This document shows, one piece after another, positions 17,096 through 25,188 of a DNA stretch of 38,562 nucleotides; position 1 is the stretch's first letter, and every line of letters begins with the position of its first letter. The notes under the pieces were generated by a model that did no database searches, was not told the origin of the DNA, and was given only the letters and a program-made list of their open reading frames with translations. The position numbers and the translations under genes are program-made. The DNA is taken from NCBI GenBank assembly GCA_934229395.1, contig CAKQDL010000013.1, positions 1 through 38,562 of the forward strand, read 5' to 3'. The DNA comes from an uncultured Peptococcaceae bacterium. Lineage in GTDB: Bacteria; Bacillota; Peptococcia; Peptococcales; Peptococcaceae.

Positions 17096-17122
17096 AAAAG
17101 GGGATTGCGCACGGCAATCCCC
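17096..17122 (-). terminator. Intrinsic terminator after the DUF4825 lipoprotein gene
   Basis: Perfect 9-bp arms GGGGATTGC / GCAATCCCC (17100-17108, 17114-17122), followed on the minus strand by TTTTGCG; 7 bases after the lipoprotein stop codon. Confidence 0.75.
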
Positions 17123-17128
17123 CCTTGA

Positions 17129-17656
17129 TTATTCTTGTGTTTCTGTTTGCGCTACTGCTTCATTTGGGAAAAGCGTGTCGCAAAGCGTCGTAAAGGATTC
17201 CTGATCCTTTGCTGCCTTTTTAATATCCATACCGGCCACTTCGTTGGCATAGTCAATGCCTACCCAGCCTTCTTTAAGGCCCTCGTCGCTAGGGAAGCTC
17301 CAGTTGACCTGTTCGCAGTCGTCAATCAAAGACAAGACAATGATGCTGGTATAGAGAAGCTGTGTTTCAACCGACGTAGCATCCACATCGCTACCAAGAT
17401 ACATATAGCGAATGCTCAAGGTGTATGGATGTTTTTTATCTTGAATGTCTAGGTTGTATTTACCTAGAGATTTTGCGCCTGTAAGCTGTACGAGCTCGTT
17501 GTTGGCACTAGAATTGCTGATGTAGGGATTCTTTGCTGCATATAATTGTGACGCAAAAGAATCACGTTCTCCAGCCTTGTTGCCCCCGCCACAACCAGCC
17601 AGACACATGAGCGCCATAACGGCCACAAGAACCATCGCGCCTACCCTTTTTAACAT
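17129..17656 (-). CDS. DUF4825-like lipoprotein
   Basis: 175 residues from the ATG at 17656 (MLKRVGAM), preceded by GAGGTG; a frame extension to 17665 begins at a GTG inside that ribosome binding site. A lipoprotein signal peptide with lipobox LAGC is evident, followed by a Gly-rich linker. The mature part (KNPYISNSSANNELVQL, then LSIRYMYL and LLYTSIIVLSLIDDCEQVNW) resembles DUF4825, found as the extracellular domain of some BlaR1-like sensors and as lipoproteins. Function unknown. The tail is Glu/Gln/Thr-rich. Confidence 0.7.
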   Translation of the reverse strand: MLKRVGAMVLVAVMALMCLAGCGGGNKAGERDSFASQLYAAKNPYISNSSANNELVQLTGAKSLGKYNLDIQDKKHPYTLSIRYMYLGSDVDATSVETQLLYTSIIVLSLIDDCEQVNWSFPSDEGLKEGWVGIDYANEVAGMDIKKAAKDQESFTTLCDTLFPNEAVAQTETQE

Positions 17657-17747
17657 GAAGCACACCTCATTTTTAAATAAATTGAATGCAACAGCGCATC
17701 CATGTTCTATTATAGCCTAGTGGGCGTGCATGCACAACAAAATGTTT

Positions 17748-17948
17748 CTATTTCGTTACCAACAGATATGCCACAATAATGATGGTTGGTGTCAAAAGCA
17801 AGTAGGTGAAAGGCATGGTCTTTTTGTAGCGCGCCATGCGTTCTTCCTGTGGAAGGTTTTTATTCGCAAGCTGTGCCATTCCGTAACCCTTTACAATCAA
17901 GCTGAGAACGAGCAACACAGCTGCAATGATTAATAATATCTTCTCCAT
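17748..17948 (-). CDS. Small two-segment membrane protein
   Basis: 66 residues. Two hydrophobic helices (residues about 3-22 and 46-64) flank a charged middle, KNLPQEERMARYKKT. AGGAGG lies 4-5 bases before ATG, so translation is credible. It starts 9 bases after the preceding membrane-protein gene and probably shares its transcript. I recognise no family. Confidence 0.65.
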   Translation of the reverse strand: MEKILLIIAAVLLVLSLIVKGYGMAQLANKNLPQEERMARYKKTMPFTYLLLTPTIIIVAYLLVTK

Positions 17949-17957
17949 TGTATCCTC

Positions 17958-18506
17958 CTAATGTCCAAACAGCGCCAAGACGAGCATACCAAAAACAACC
18001 AGCCATTGACTACCAAAAAAAATGAGCCAGCGCGTGTTTTTTGTAAACTTCGTATCCCAAAGGGCGTCATTGATGTGGCCCAAAAGGCGCGTCTCCTGCT
18101 CTTCGGTGGTGGCGCTAAAGCCCAAGAGCCCCTCGTAGCGCAGCATGACCGCTGCCGGCGCTAGGCGCTCTTCTTGCAAGCCTTGGCGAATGGCTAGGGC
18201 CACCGTGTCGTAGAGGTCCATATCGTGCACAAAGCCACCGGCGCGGAACATATACCATTTTCTTTTTCCAAAGCTTTGGAAAAGCATCACAAACCCTGCA
18301 AGCACAAAGCCCAAAAAGAAAAGATAACGCACGCTTTTTGTCCAACCGCCAAAATAGAGCCACTCAAAAATCCCCACCTCTAGCAGCATATAAAGGAGGG
18401 GCCATTGCACCTTTACTGCAATGGCCTCCTTTTTAATCAGCTGATAAAGAACAAGGGTGAGGAGCGTCATAAAGCACACACACCATAGAATTTCAGCGCG
18501 CAACAT
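17958..18506 (-). CDS. Membrane protein of unknown function downstream of obg
   Basis: 182 residues with hydrophobic segments near residues 5-23, 36-52, 60-80 and 160-180. A soluble part of about 75 residues lies between the third and fourth (FVHDMDLYDTVALAIRQG and HINDALWDTKFTKNTR). Its ATG shares one base with the obg stop codon (TAATG), implying coupling to obg. I do not recognise the family. Confidence 0.7.
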   Translation of the reverse strand: MLRAEILWCVCFMTLLTLVLYQLIKKEAIAVKVQWPLLYMLLEVGIFEWLYFGGWTKSVRYLFFLGFVLAGFVMLFQSFGKRKWYMFRAGGFVHDMDLYDTVALAIRQGLQEERLAPAAVMLRYEGLLGFSATTEEQETRLLGHINDALWDTKFTKNTRWLIFFGSQWLVVFGMLVLALFGH

Positions 18507-19792
18507 TATTCCATATAATCGAAGGCCATAGGACCAACCACAACGGTATCGCCGTCTTGGATGCCTGCCTTACGCAATTCCTTTTCGATGCCCATGTTGT
18601 CCAAAATCTTCATGAAGCGATCGACGGCTTCGTCGCGTTCAAACTGCGTACGACCAACAAGGCCGTCGATTTCTGGACCAACGACTTCGTAAACATCTTC
18701 GGCCATTTTGTGAATGGTAAATGGTTTTTCGTGTTTCTTTGGTGCTTCTTCTTCCACCACCTCGAAATCTTCTTCCTTGTATTCCACCGGCCCAATTTCG
18801 TCCAAAACATCGGCCAAGTAGTAGGTGAGGGCTTCAAAGTGAGAGTCGGTAGCGGCGCTCATTGGGAAAATGCGCACCTCTGGGTAAGCCTCTTGCAAAC
18901 GTGCAAGGGCGGCTTCTTTGTCCTCTTCGGTCATGATGTCGACCTTATTGGCCACAATGACCATTGGCTTTTGGTTGAGATGTGGCGCATAGCGTTCGAG
19001 CTCGGCGCGAATGGTTTCGAGGTCTTCGAGTGGGTCGCGGCCTTCAGAGCCAGAAAGATCCACCACGTGCACAAGCACACGGGTGCGCTCTACGTGGCGC
19101 AAGAAACGGTGGCCCAAGCCAGCACCTTCGGCAGCCCCTTCTACAAGGCCAGGCACATCGGCAATAACAAAGCTGCGGCCAGCATCCACGCGCACCATCC
19201 CGAGGTTTGGCTCTAGGGTGGTAAAGTGGTAGTTGGCAATTTTTGGCTTGGCTGCACTCACACGGCTAATAAGGGTGGACTTGCCCACGTTTGGAAAACC
19301 TACGAGGCCAACGTCTGCAAGAAGCTTGAGCTCTAGTGTAATCCATTTTTCTTCGCCCTTTTCACCGTTTTCGGCAAAGGCTGGGGCACGGTGGGTGGAG
19401 CTTACAAAGCGTGCATTCCCACGGCCACCGCGGCCGCCCTTGGCCACTTCAATTTCTTGACCGTGCTCACGCATATCGCCCAAAAGCTTGCCTGTGTCGG
19501 CATCGCGCACAATGGTGCCAATAGGCACGCGCAAGGTGATATCATCGGCGCCGCGGCCGTGCTGCTTGGCACCAGAGCCGTGATCGCCACGCTTACCCTT
19601 GTAGTGGGTTTGGTAACGGAAGTCAATCAAGGTGCGTAGGCCTTCATCGGCGCGCAAAATGATGGAACCACCCTTACCGCCATCGCCGCCTGCAGGGCCG
19701 CCCTTTGGTACGTATTTTTCACGACGAAAAGCCACAACGCCGTTACCACCGTCGCCAGCCTTTACGTTGACTTTTGCGTAATCATAAAACAT
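18506..19792 (-). CDS. obg: GTPase Obg/CgtA
   Basis: 428 residues. The Gly-rich Obg fold is present (VKAGDGGNGVVAFRREKY, then GGPAGGDGGKGG). The G domain follows with G1 GFPNVGKST near 168, G3 DVPGL near 213 and G4 NKVD near 284. A C-terminal OCT domain (FTIHKMAEDVYEVVGPEID, then MGIEKELRKAGIQDGDTV) is also present, as in B. subtilis Obg. It is a ribosome-associated GTPase acting in 50S assembly and stress control. The start lies 11 bases inside the preceding MutS-like gene. Downstream it is coupled to a membrane-protein gene. Confidence 0.95.
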   Translation of the reverse strand: MFYDYAKVNVKAGDGGNGVVAFRREKYVPKGGPAGGDGGKGGSIILRADEGLRTLIDFRYQTHYKGKRGDHGSGAKQHGRGADDITLRVPIGTIVRDADTGKLLGDMREHGQEIEVAKGGRGGRGNARFVSSTHRAPAFAENGEKGEEKWITLELKLLADVGLVGFPNVGKSTLISRVSAAKPKIANYHFTTLEPNLGMVRVDAGRSFVIADVPGLVEGAAEGAGLGHRFLRHVERTRVLVHVVDLSGSEGRDPLEDLETIRAELERYAPHLNQKPMVIVANKVDIMTEEDKEAALARLQEAYPEVRIFPMSAATDSHFEALTYYLADVLDEIGPVEYKEEDFEVVEEEAPKKHEKPFTIHKMAEDVYEVVGPEIDGLVGRTQFERDEAVDRFMKILDNMGIEKELRKAGIQDGDTVVVGPMAFDYME

Positions 19793-21608
19793 TGTTTTTC
19801 TCCTTTGTGTCTACTGTGTCAGTGTCTAAAAGACCGGCAAGACGCATCAAATGCTGGGCATTGGTCGTGCGACAACGGCCTGGTCGTATCTTATAATCAA
19901 AGGCAATAGCATCACCTTCGTAATGCTCTTCAAAATGGTAGTTTTTGCCGCCAATGTGGGCCTCTTCGGCCAAGGCACAAAGCTCAAAATCGTGGGTTGT
20001 CACCACCGTCATCATCCAAGGCTTGGTGAGCTTTTCAATGGCTGCACGTGCGCCAATGATGCGGTCGGTGGAGTTGGTGCCCTTAAAGATTTCGTCCACC
20101 AAAACAAGCATAGGCTCCTGCTTTTCGGCGTATTGCACCATTTCCTTAATGCGCAAAATTTCGCCATAAAACGAGGAAATACCCTCGCTTACATCGTCCT
20201 TGACGCGCATCGACGAGAAAAGACGCATTGGCGACACTTGAAAATCTGCAGCCATAACCACCCCACCAGCATAAGCAAGGACGGCGTTCATGGCCAAGGT
20301 ACGCATAAAGGTGGATTTCCCACTCATGTTGCTGCCGGTAATAATCACCGTTTCACCGCCTTGGGCATAGTCGTTGCCAACGACCTTCGCTGGGTCTAAG
20401 AGTGGATGCTTGCCCTCCTTCATATAAAGGGTAGGCGCTTCGGTAGCCAAAATGGTTGGCATGGTGGTTTCGCTTTCACGCACGCGCTCGAGGGTGCCCA
20501 AGGAATAGAGGGCTTCAACCTCGCCCAGCCAATCCATCCAATTGCCAAAGGAGGCGCCGTATTGTTTGCGCCAGCCATTGAGAGCCACGCAGCAGTTAAA
20601 ATCCCACGCCAAAAAGCCAACGAGCGGCCAATAAAAAAGGAAGTTTTCTCTAAGCGCCCAAGCCGAGGCAATGCGATTGAGGCTTTTCATACCTGCTGAG
20701 GCATTGGCCAAATCCTTTTGCATTTGGCTGAGGTAAGCGCTCTTAAAATCTGGCACGAGAAGGCTTTCAATGCGCGCCTCCATAAGAGCCATACGCTTAG
20801 AAAGGGCCATCACGCTCTCGCGCTCCGATTGAATGACACCACTGAGCAAAATGGAGCTCATAATCTGCAAGCAGAAGCTATAGAGCACCGCCATTGGAGA
20901 GCCAATGCCCATAAGGGCTGCCACAACGGTAAAAAGCGTTACTGCTGGCATCCCAATGGCCAACATTCTAACAGACGCCATGCTCTTGTTGCCCTTGCCT
21001 GTGGCATAGGAGCGCAGGCGCACTTCGGCCTCACGTTTGTCCTTTTCTTGACGCTTGTCACGGCTTAGCCCCAAGGCTTCAAATTCAATGGCCAAGTCGT
21101 CATCGCGCAAAAGCTCGCGCACGCTGTCCTGTCTTTGGGCAATGTAGCGCAGGTTTGGACGGGTCAAAAGGCGCATCAATGCGTCCTGACCATCAACGGT
21201 ATGGGCCACAGAAATGTATTGGAAGAGGGAGCGCGGGCCAAAAAGGTCCAAGTCGCTGCTCAAATAATCGTCCTTTTTCTCGTAGATGGCGCCATCCTCT
21301 GGAAAATTGTACCAATCCATGCTGTTGCGCGCCATATACCGTGCGAGCACCTCGAGGCGATTTTCTTCTAGGGAAATATCGCGCTTTTGCACGTTGAATA
21401 TATGCACCATCAGGCAAAACAGCACCGCATTCCCAGCCGCTAGCACATAGCCCACAAGATGCAGTCTTTGATAGCCCAAAACGAGCCACACCAAAACAAA
21501 AAACGCGCTCGCCAATCGGCAATAGCTCATCATATTGAGGCGTTTTTTTGCTTGCGCCAAACGATTTTCGCCTTCACTGATTCTGTTTTCGATATTTTTT
21601 CGGTTCAA
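19782..21608 (-). CDS. MutS-like ATPase with membrane segments
   Basis: About 608 residues. The C-terminal ~200 residues are a MutS domain V: Walker A GSNMSGKSTFMR, then Walker B-like MLVLVDEIFKGTNSTDR, VVTTHDFELC, and a C-terminal helix region. The N-terminal mismatch-binding domain of MutS and the Smr domain of MutS2 are absent. Instead there are hydrophobic segments near residues 25-68 (FFVLVWLVLGY, YVLAAGNAVLFCLMV) and 217-262 (IGMPAVTLFTVVAALMG, FCLQIMSSILLSGV). I chose TTG at 21608 because AAGGTGA lies 4 bases upstream; the frame could begin at TTG 21632 but that has no ribosome binding site. A role in DNA or membrane biology is unknown. Confidence 0.75.
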   Translation of the reverse strand: MNRKNIENRISEGENRLAQAKKRLNMMSYCRLASAFFVLVWLVLGYQRLHLVGYVLAAGNAVLFCLMVHIFNVQKRDISLEENRLEVLARYMARNSMDWYNFPEDGAIYEKKDDYLSSDLDLFGPRSLFQYISVAHTVDGQDALMRLLTRPNLRYIAQRQDSVRELLRDDDLAIEFEALGLSRDKRQEKDKREAEVRLRSYATGKGNKSMASVRMLAIGMPAVTLFTVVAALMGIGSPMAVLYSFCLQIMSSILLSGVIQSERESVMALSKRMALMEARIESLLVPDFKSAYLSQMQKDLANASAGMKSLNRIASAWALRENFLFYWPLVGFLAWDFNCCVALNGWRKQYGASFGNWMDWLGEVEALYSLGTLERVRESETTMPTILATEAPTLYMKEGKHPLLDPAKVVGNDYAQGGETVIITGSNMSGKSTFMRTLAMNAVLAYAGGVVMAADFQVSPMRLFSSMRVKDDVSEGISSFYGEILRIKEMVQYAEKQEPMLVLVDEIFKGTNSTDRIIGARAAIEKLTKPWMMTVVTTHDFELCALAEEAHIGGKNYHFEEHYEGDAIAFDYKIRPGRCRTTNAQHLMRLAGLLDTDTVDTKEKNNVL

Positions 21609-21630
21609 ATTGTCACCTTCTTTAAATACC

Positions 21631-21658
21631 AAAAAAGGGATGACCTCTTGGCCATCCC
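21631..21658 (-). terminator. Intrinsic terminator after rpmA
   Basis: Stem 21637-21645 / 21650-21658 (GGGATG.CC with one mismatch) followed on the minus strand by TTTTTT. It should end the rplU-prp-rpmA transcript; the MutS-like gene begins 22 bases further on with no obvious promoter, so it may depend on read-through. Confidence 0.75.
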
Positions 21659-21668
21659 CTATTTTTCC

Positions 21669-21950
21669 TTATTCAGCAGCGTAAACGCTGACAACGGTCT
21701 TTTTGTTAGCCTTGTGTTCGTAACGAACGACACCGTCGATCATTGCAAACAAGGTATCATCGCCGCCTCTGCCAACATTAGCACCTGGATGAATCTTGGT
21801 ACCTCTCTGACGATAGAGAATGTTACCAGCCTTTACAGACTGACCATCGCCCTTCTTAGCACCGAGACGCTTGGAGTGGGAATCACGACCGTTCTTGGTA
21901 CTACCTACCCCTTTTTTAGATGCGAATAACTGTAAATCTAATGTGAACAT
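21669..21950 (-). CDS. rpmA: 50S ribosomal protein L27 with cleavable N-terminal extension
   Basis: 93 residues. The N-terminus is MFTLDLQLFASKKGVGSTKN; LQLFA before SKKG is the Firmicutes cleavage motif for the protease Prp, whose gene lies 12 bases upstream. Cleavage after FA exposes the tail that reaches the peptidyl-transferase centre. The rest (GRDSHSKRLGAKKGDGQ, then NILYRQRGTKIHPG) is typical L27. A strong ribosome binding site (GAGGAGG) precedes ATG. Confidence 0.97.
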   Translation of the reverse strand: MFTLDLQLFASKKGVGSTKNGRDSHSKRLGAKKGDGQSVKAGNILYRQRGTKIHPGANVGRGGDDTLFAMIDGVVRYEHKANKKTVVSVYAAE

Positions 21951-21962
21951 CTGTCCACCTCC

Positions 21963-22292
21963 TCAAAGAAGAACACTGTTTGCTGCGATATAATCTGGAT
22001 AAATCTGCACCAAAGCATTGATGCCGACTTCCATAGTTTTTAGTACTGATTGAGCAATGAGCGCAATGCGTTCATCCTCATTCTCAGTCACCATCACTCT
22101 TACATAGCCTTCGTCCATTTCTGCGTTATAGCTCACGCCTTGCACACATAGACTGTTTTCAATCACAATAGCAAGGGTAGACGCAGCCGCACATACGAGA
22201 TCCTCTCCATAAGGAGCGCTGTCTGCGTGGCCTTTCATTTCAAAGCCTTGGAGCTCATCCGCACGGTTATGAAAAAGCTTGACTCGAATCAT
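21963..22292 (-). CDS. prp: Ribosomal-processing cysteine protease Prp
   Basis: 109 residues. The catalytic pair is visible: His in FEMKGHADSAPYGEDLVC (near residue 22) and Cys about 12 residues later in VCAAASTL. Prp removes the N-terminal extension of L27, and the L27 in this operon has the matching motif. Its ATG shares one base with the rplU stop codon (TAATG). Confidence 0.93.
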   Translation of the reverse strand: MIRVKLFHNRADELQGFEMKGHADSAPYGEDLVCAAASTLAIVIENSLCVQGVSYNAEMDEGYVRVMVTENEDERIALIAQSVLKTMEVGINALVQIYPDYIAANSVLL

Positions 22293-22603
22293 TAGCCGAT
22301 GATTTGTTCAACGGTTACGCGAGTGTAAGGTTGACGATGGCCTTTTTTACGACGATAGTTTTTCTTAGGCTTATACTTGAAAACAGTAATCTTAGGAGCC
22401 TTACCGTTTTCTACAACCTTAAGAGCAACCTTAGCGCCTTCAACGAAAGGCTTGCCAGTTACAACAGTGCCTTCCTTGTTAAGCATAAGTACAGAAGATA
22501 CTTCTACGGTTTCACCAGCTTCAGCGTGGAGAAGTTCCACGTCTAAAGTCATACCTTCTTCAACCTTGTATTGCTTACCACCAGTTTCGATAATTGCGTA
22601 CAT
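22292..22603 (-). CDS. rplU: 50S ribosomal protein L21
   Basis: 103 residues from MYAIIETGGKQYKVEEG, the usual L21 start. The C-terminal KPKKNYRRKKGHRQPYTRVTVEQI is typical. The frame is open further upstream (to 22660) but that lies in the leader. GGAGGTG is 11 bases before ATG. First gene of rplU-prp-rpmA, with a consensus promoter 117 bases upstream. Confidence 0.97.
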   Translation of the reverse strand: MYAIIETGGKQYKVEEGMTLDVELLHAEAGETVEVSSVLMLNKEGTVVTGKPFVEGAKVALKVVENGKAPKITVFKYKPKKNYRRKKGHRQPYTRVTVEQIIG

Positions 22604-22713
22604 TATTCTAAATACACCTCCCTGAGAATACTCGCTGCCACCAGGTGACGTCCTTGACATACTTTCTGAACCCTTTGCATGCGGTTTCGATCTGGGAAAA
22701 TACCCATATCCGA
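22604..22713 (-). promoter_or_regulatory. rplU leader, probable L21-leader element
   Basis: The transcript from the promoter at 22720-22748 has a ~110-base leader. It contains short stems (for example CACCTGGTG near 22635 and GGGTATTTTCCC near 22697). Bacillota commonly carry an autoregulatory L21 leader here, but I cannot align it to the known family by eye. Confidence 0.4.
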
Positions 22714-22719
22714 AAATAA

Positions 22720-22748
22720 ATTATACAGAAGCCCGCGCCCACTGTCAA
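22720..22748 (-). promoter_or_regulatory. Consensus promoter of rplU-prp-rpmA
   Basis: On the minus strand TTGACA (22748-22743), 17-base spacer, TATAAT (22725-22720): a perfect sigma-A promoter. It sits just after the TIR-domain gene. Confidence 0.93.
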
Positions 22749-22776
22749 GCGTTTATTGGTGAGCGCCGAAAAAATT

Positions 22777-23394
22777 TTAGAGCATCTTAGCCACGTAGCT
22801 TGTGCGGTCTTCGCTCTTTTCTTCAAATGGCACTTGGCCAGCTTCTTGACCCTTGAGGATGCTTAGAATCACGTCTGCAAGGTCGTACTTGGTGCTTACG
22901 CGGTCCACACGGTTGTTGTACTTGTCGCTGTACTTCTTCATACGTTCTGCTTCGGCTGGAGAAAGGGCTTCGTCCTTGTACTTGGCATAGAGGTCACCGT
23001 TGACATATTTTTCAATGTCGAGGTCCTTCACCTCCAAAAGGTCTACAACAACCACTGGAAGCGCTGCGCGTTCGTCGGTAACGGCGTGGCTCTTGGTGTA
23101 AGCCACTTCCTTGGCGCTTTGGGCAGAGGTCATAGAGTCTTCGCTCAAATAAAAGAGCACGCCCTTGCAGTTTTCGTTTTTGATGGCGCCAAAAATGGTG
23201 GAGTTATAGCCATCGCCGGTCATGTTGGATTCTACGTCAATCCAAAGGTTCTTGCCCATTTCTTGGAGGGCTACAACGTCGCTGTACACAGCGCGGCCAT
23301 CTCTAGTGGAATAGCTCACATAAATATATGGCTTGCTTGTGTCGCAAGCTTGAATCTTATTTGCAATTTCTTGAATGCTTTGTTCTACTGGCAA
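22777..23394 (-). CDS. Stand-alone TIR-domain protein
   Basis: 205 residues. Residues about 21-130 match a bacterial TIR domain: strand A KPYIYVSYSTRDGR, then GKNLWIDVESNMTGDGYNS, then GVLFYLSEDSMTSAQSAKE. Glu96 after the SEDS loop is in the position of the catalytic glutamate of NAD-cleaving TIRs. The C-terminal 75 residues (EALSPAEAERMKKYSDKYN, then YDLADVILSILKG) are helical and of unknown function. The start codon is TTG with AAAGGA 9 bases upstream. It could be an NADase effector or signalling enzyme in defence, but none of the known partner genes (ThsA-like, SAVED, Argonaute) is adjacent; it sits between rplU and proC. Confidence 0.75.
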   Translation of the reverse strand: MPVEQSIQEIANKIQACDTSKPYIYVSYSTRDGRAVYSDVVALQEMGKNLWIDVESNMTGDGYNSTIFGAIKNENCKGVLFYLSEDSMTSAQSAKEVAYTKSHAVTDERAALPVVVVDLLEVKDLDIEKYVNGDLYAKYKDEALSPAEAERMKKYSDKYNNRVDRVSTKYDLADVILSILKGQEAGQVPFEEKSEDRTSYVAKML

Positions 23395-23491
23395 ATCAGT
23401 TCATCCTTTCAGTTTTGAATGTATGCAAGCCATTATACCACACTTAGCAGCGTAAAAAAAGGAGGTGGCACCGCTTTAAGCAAAACAAAAC

Positions 23492-23530
23492 AAGGGCCAG
23501 ACGTTTACATTTAGCAAACGGCTGGCCCTT
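23492..23530 (-). terminator. Intrinsic terminator after proC (bidirectional)
   Basis: 15-bp arms (23492-23506, 23516-23530, one mismatch) 5 bases after the proC stop codon. On the minus strand it is followed by GTTTTGTTTTG, on the plus strand by TATTTTTAT. Confidence 0.8.
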
Positions 23531-23535
23531 TATTT

Positions 23536-24366
23536 TTATAGCGCCTTCTTGGCGTTTTCTTCCATTTGTAGGAATTTTTGGCTGGTTTTGTCCATAGCTT
23601 CGATGATGGCGCCTTTAAAGCCTTGGGCTTCTAGGGTGGCGACACCCTCAATGGTGGTGCCGCCGGCTGAGCAGACGTTGTCGCGCAGCACGGCTGGGTG
23701 CTCGCCGGTTTCTAAAACGAGGCTAGCGGCGCCTAGGGTGGATTGGGCGGCAAAAAGGATGGCATTCTTGGCTGGAATGCCGAGTTTAATGGCGCCTTGG
23801 GCCATGGCTTCAATGAACATATACACAAAGGCTGGTGAGGAGCCGCTCACGGAGCCCACGGCGTGCATCACGTCCTCGCGCACAACGGCAACCTTGCCAA
23901 AGCTTTCGAAAAAGCTTGTCACCAAGGCGCGCTCGCTCCCGTCCATATTATCAGAGAAGCACAGCCCACTCATGCCTTGGCCAATTTGAGCTGGGGTGTT
24001 TGGCATGGCACGGGCCACGCGCACGCCACTTTTGCCTACAACGGCCGCCACGGCATCGGTGGAATAGGCTGGAGCAATGGCCAAAAGGATTTGCCCGTCT
24101 TCCAAGACTTCGCGAATGGCCTCGAGGACGCTTTTGTAGATGTTTGGCTTCACAGCAAGCACGATGATGTCGCTGTTTTTGGCCACCTCGCGGTTGTTTT
24201 CTAGGGCAATGACGCCATTTTTTGCGGCAATGGCCTCTCTGGTTTCGGCACTTTTAGTGCTTAGGCAAATTTTTTCCGCTGCGCACCACTTGGTGTTGAC
24301 AGCACCTTCTAGCATGGCGCGACCCATGTTGCCGCAGCCGATAAATCCGAGCTTGTATGTTTTCAT
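23536..24366 (-). CDS. proC: Pyrroline-5-carboxylate reductase
   Basis: 276 residues, the usual ProC length. The N-terminal dinucleotide motif GFIGCGNMGRAM is intact; ARAMPNTPAQIGQGMSG and the C-terminal GGTTIEGVATLEAQGFKGAI are ProC signatures. It reduces pyrroline-5-carboxylate to proline in the cytoplasm. It begins 11 bases after the nitrilase-family gene with AAGGAG as ribosome binding site, so both are one transcript. Its presence gives the cell the proline end of a possible proline-linked redox cycle with the dehydrogenase cluster at 107-3512, but that link is only speculative. Confidence 0.95.
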   Translation of the reverse strand: MKTYKLGFIGCGNMGRAMLEGAVNTKWCAAEKICLSTKSAETREAIAAKNGVIALENNREVAKNSDIIVLAVKPNIYKSVLEAIREVLEDGQILLAIAPAYSTDAVAAVVGKSGVRVARAMPNTPAQIGQGMSGLCFSDNMDGSERALVTSFFESFGKVAVVREDVMHAVGSVSGSSPAFVYMFIEAMAQGAIKLGIPAKNAILFAAQSTLGAASLVLETGEHPAVLRDNVCSAGGTTIEGVATLEAQGFKGAIIEAMDKTSQKFLQMEENAKKAL

Positions 24367-24377
24367 AGCTTTCTCCT

Positions 24378-25166
24378 TTACTTGCGTCCGAGCGGAATTT
24401 GCGCACGCACGTCGTTTACCTTGTCCAAATCAATATCGACAACCTTTTCGCACACGGCTGTACCTAGGTCCTCTTCTACCTCTGCCCACGGGTTGACCAC
24501 AATGGAATGGCCGTAGGAAACATAGCTCGCTGCCTCGTTGCGCGCTGGCGCTACACCAATGGCGTAGCATTGGCCATCCATGGCGCGTGCGCGGAATAGC
24601 AACTCCCAATGGCGCGGTCCGGTGGATGGGTTAAAGGCAGCCGGATACACAAGCAGGCGCGCGCCGGCATCGACCATGGCCATGGCGGTCTTTGTAAAGC
24701 GAATGTCGAAGCAAATACCTAGTCCAATTTTGCCCCAAGGGCTATCAAAAACCGTTGTCTTTTCTCCGGGCGAAAGCACATCACTTTCCTTAAAATACTG
24801 ACCACCCTTGATATCAATGTCGAAGAGGTGCTTTTTGCGGTGCTTGGTCACAAAATGGCCATCGCTGTCGTACACGTAGGAGGTGTTGTAATAATAGCCC
24901 TTTTCTCTTTCGCAAATGGAGCCACCTATGAGCCACACGTGGTTTTCTTTGGCAGCACGCGCAAGCATGGTTTGGGCTGCGCCGCCTTCTTCTTCGGCAT
25001 AGTCTGGAAAACGCGCTGTTTCGTAGGGCACGCAAAACATTTCTGGCAGCACCACAAGCTCAGCGCCAGCCGCTGCCACGCGTCCAATGGCCGCCTCGGC
25101 TTGACGTAGGTTTTCTTCCTTGTCCTCGCCTACAACCAATTGCAAAAGTCCCAACTTACATTTCAT
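24378..25166 (-). CDS. Nitrilase-superfamily amidase (omega-amidase/Nit-like)
   Basis: 262 residues from the ATG at 25166 (MKCKLGLLQL), with GAAAGGG 8 bases upstream; the longer frame to 25223 would start inside the repeat element. The Glu-Lys-Cys triad is visible: Glu in VVLPEMFCVPYE (near 43), Lys in TKHRKKHLFDID (near 113) and Cys in GLGICFDIRF (near 150). The closest relatives are Nit2-type omega-amidases that hydrolyse alpha-ketoglutaramate and related amides; substrate uncertain. Cotranscribed with proC. Confidence 0.88.
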   Translation of the reverse strand: MKCKLGLLQLVVGEDKEENLRQAEAAIGRVAAAGAELVVLPEMFCVPYETARFPDYAEEEGGAAQTMLARAAKENHVWLIGGSICEREKGYYYNTSYVYDSDGHFVTKHRKKHLFDIDIKGGQYFKESDVLSPGEKTTVFDSPWGKIGLGICFDIRFTKTAMAMVDAGARLLVYPAAFNPSTGPRHWELLFRARAMDGQCYAIGVAPARNEAASYVSYGHSIVVNPWAEVEEDLGTAVCEKVVDIDLDKVNDVRAQIPLGRK

Positions 25167-25188
25167 ACCATCAACCCTTTCAAAATAA

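Noticed and set aside
18557..19216. 219-codon plus-strand frame opposite obg
   Set aside because: Antisense to the obg G and OCT domains, rich in His/Phe/Trp as expected of a shadow frame, and without a start signal.
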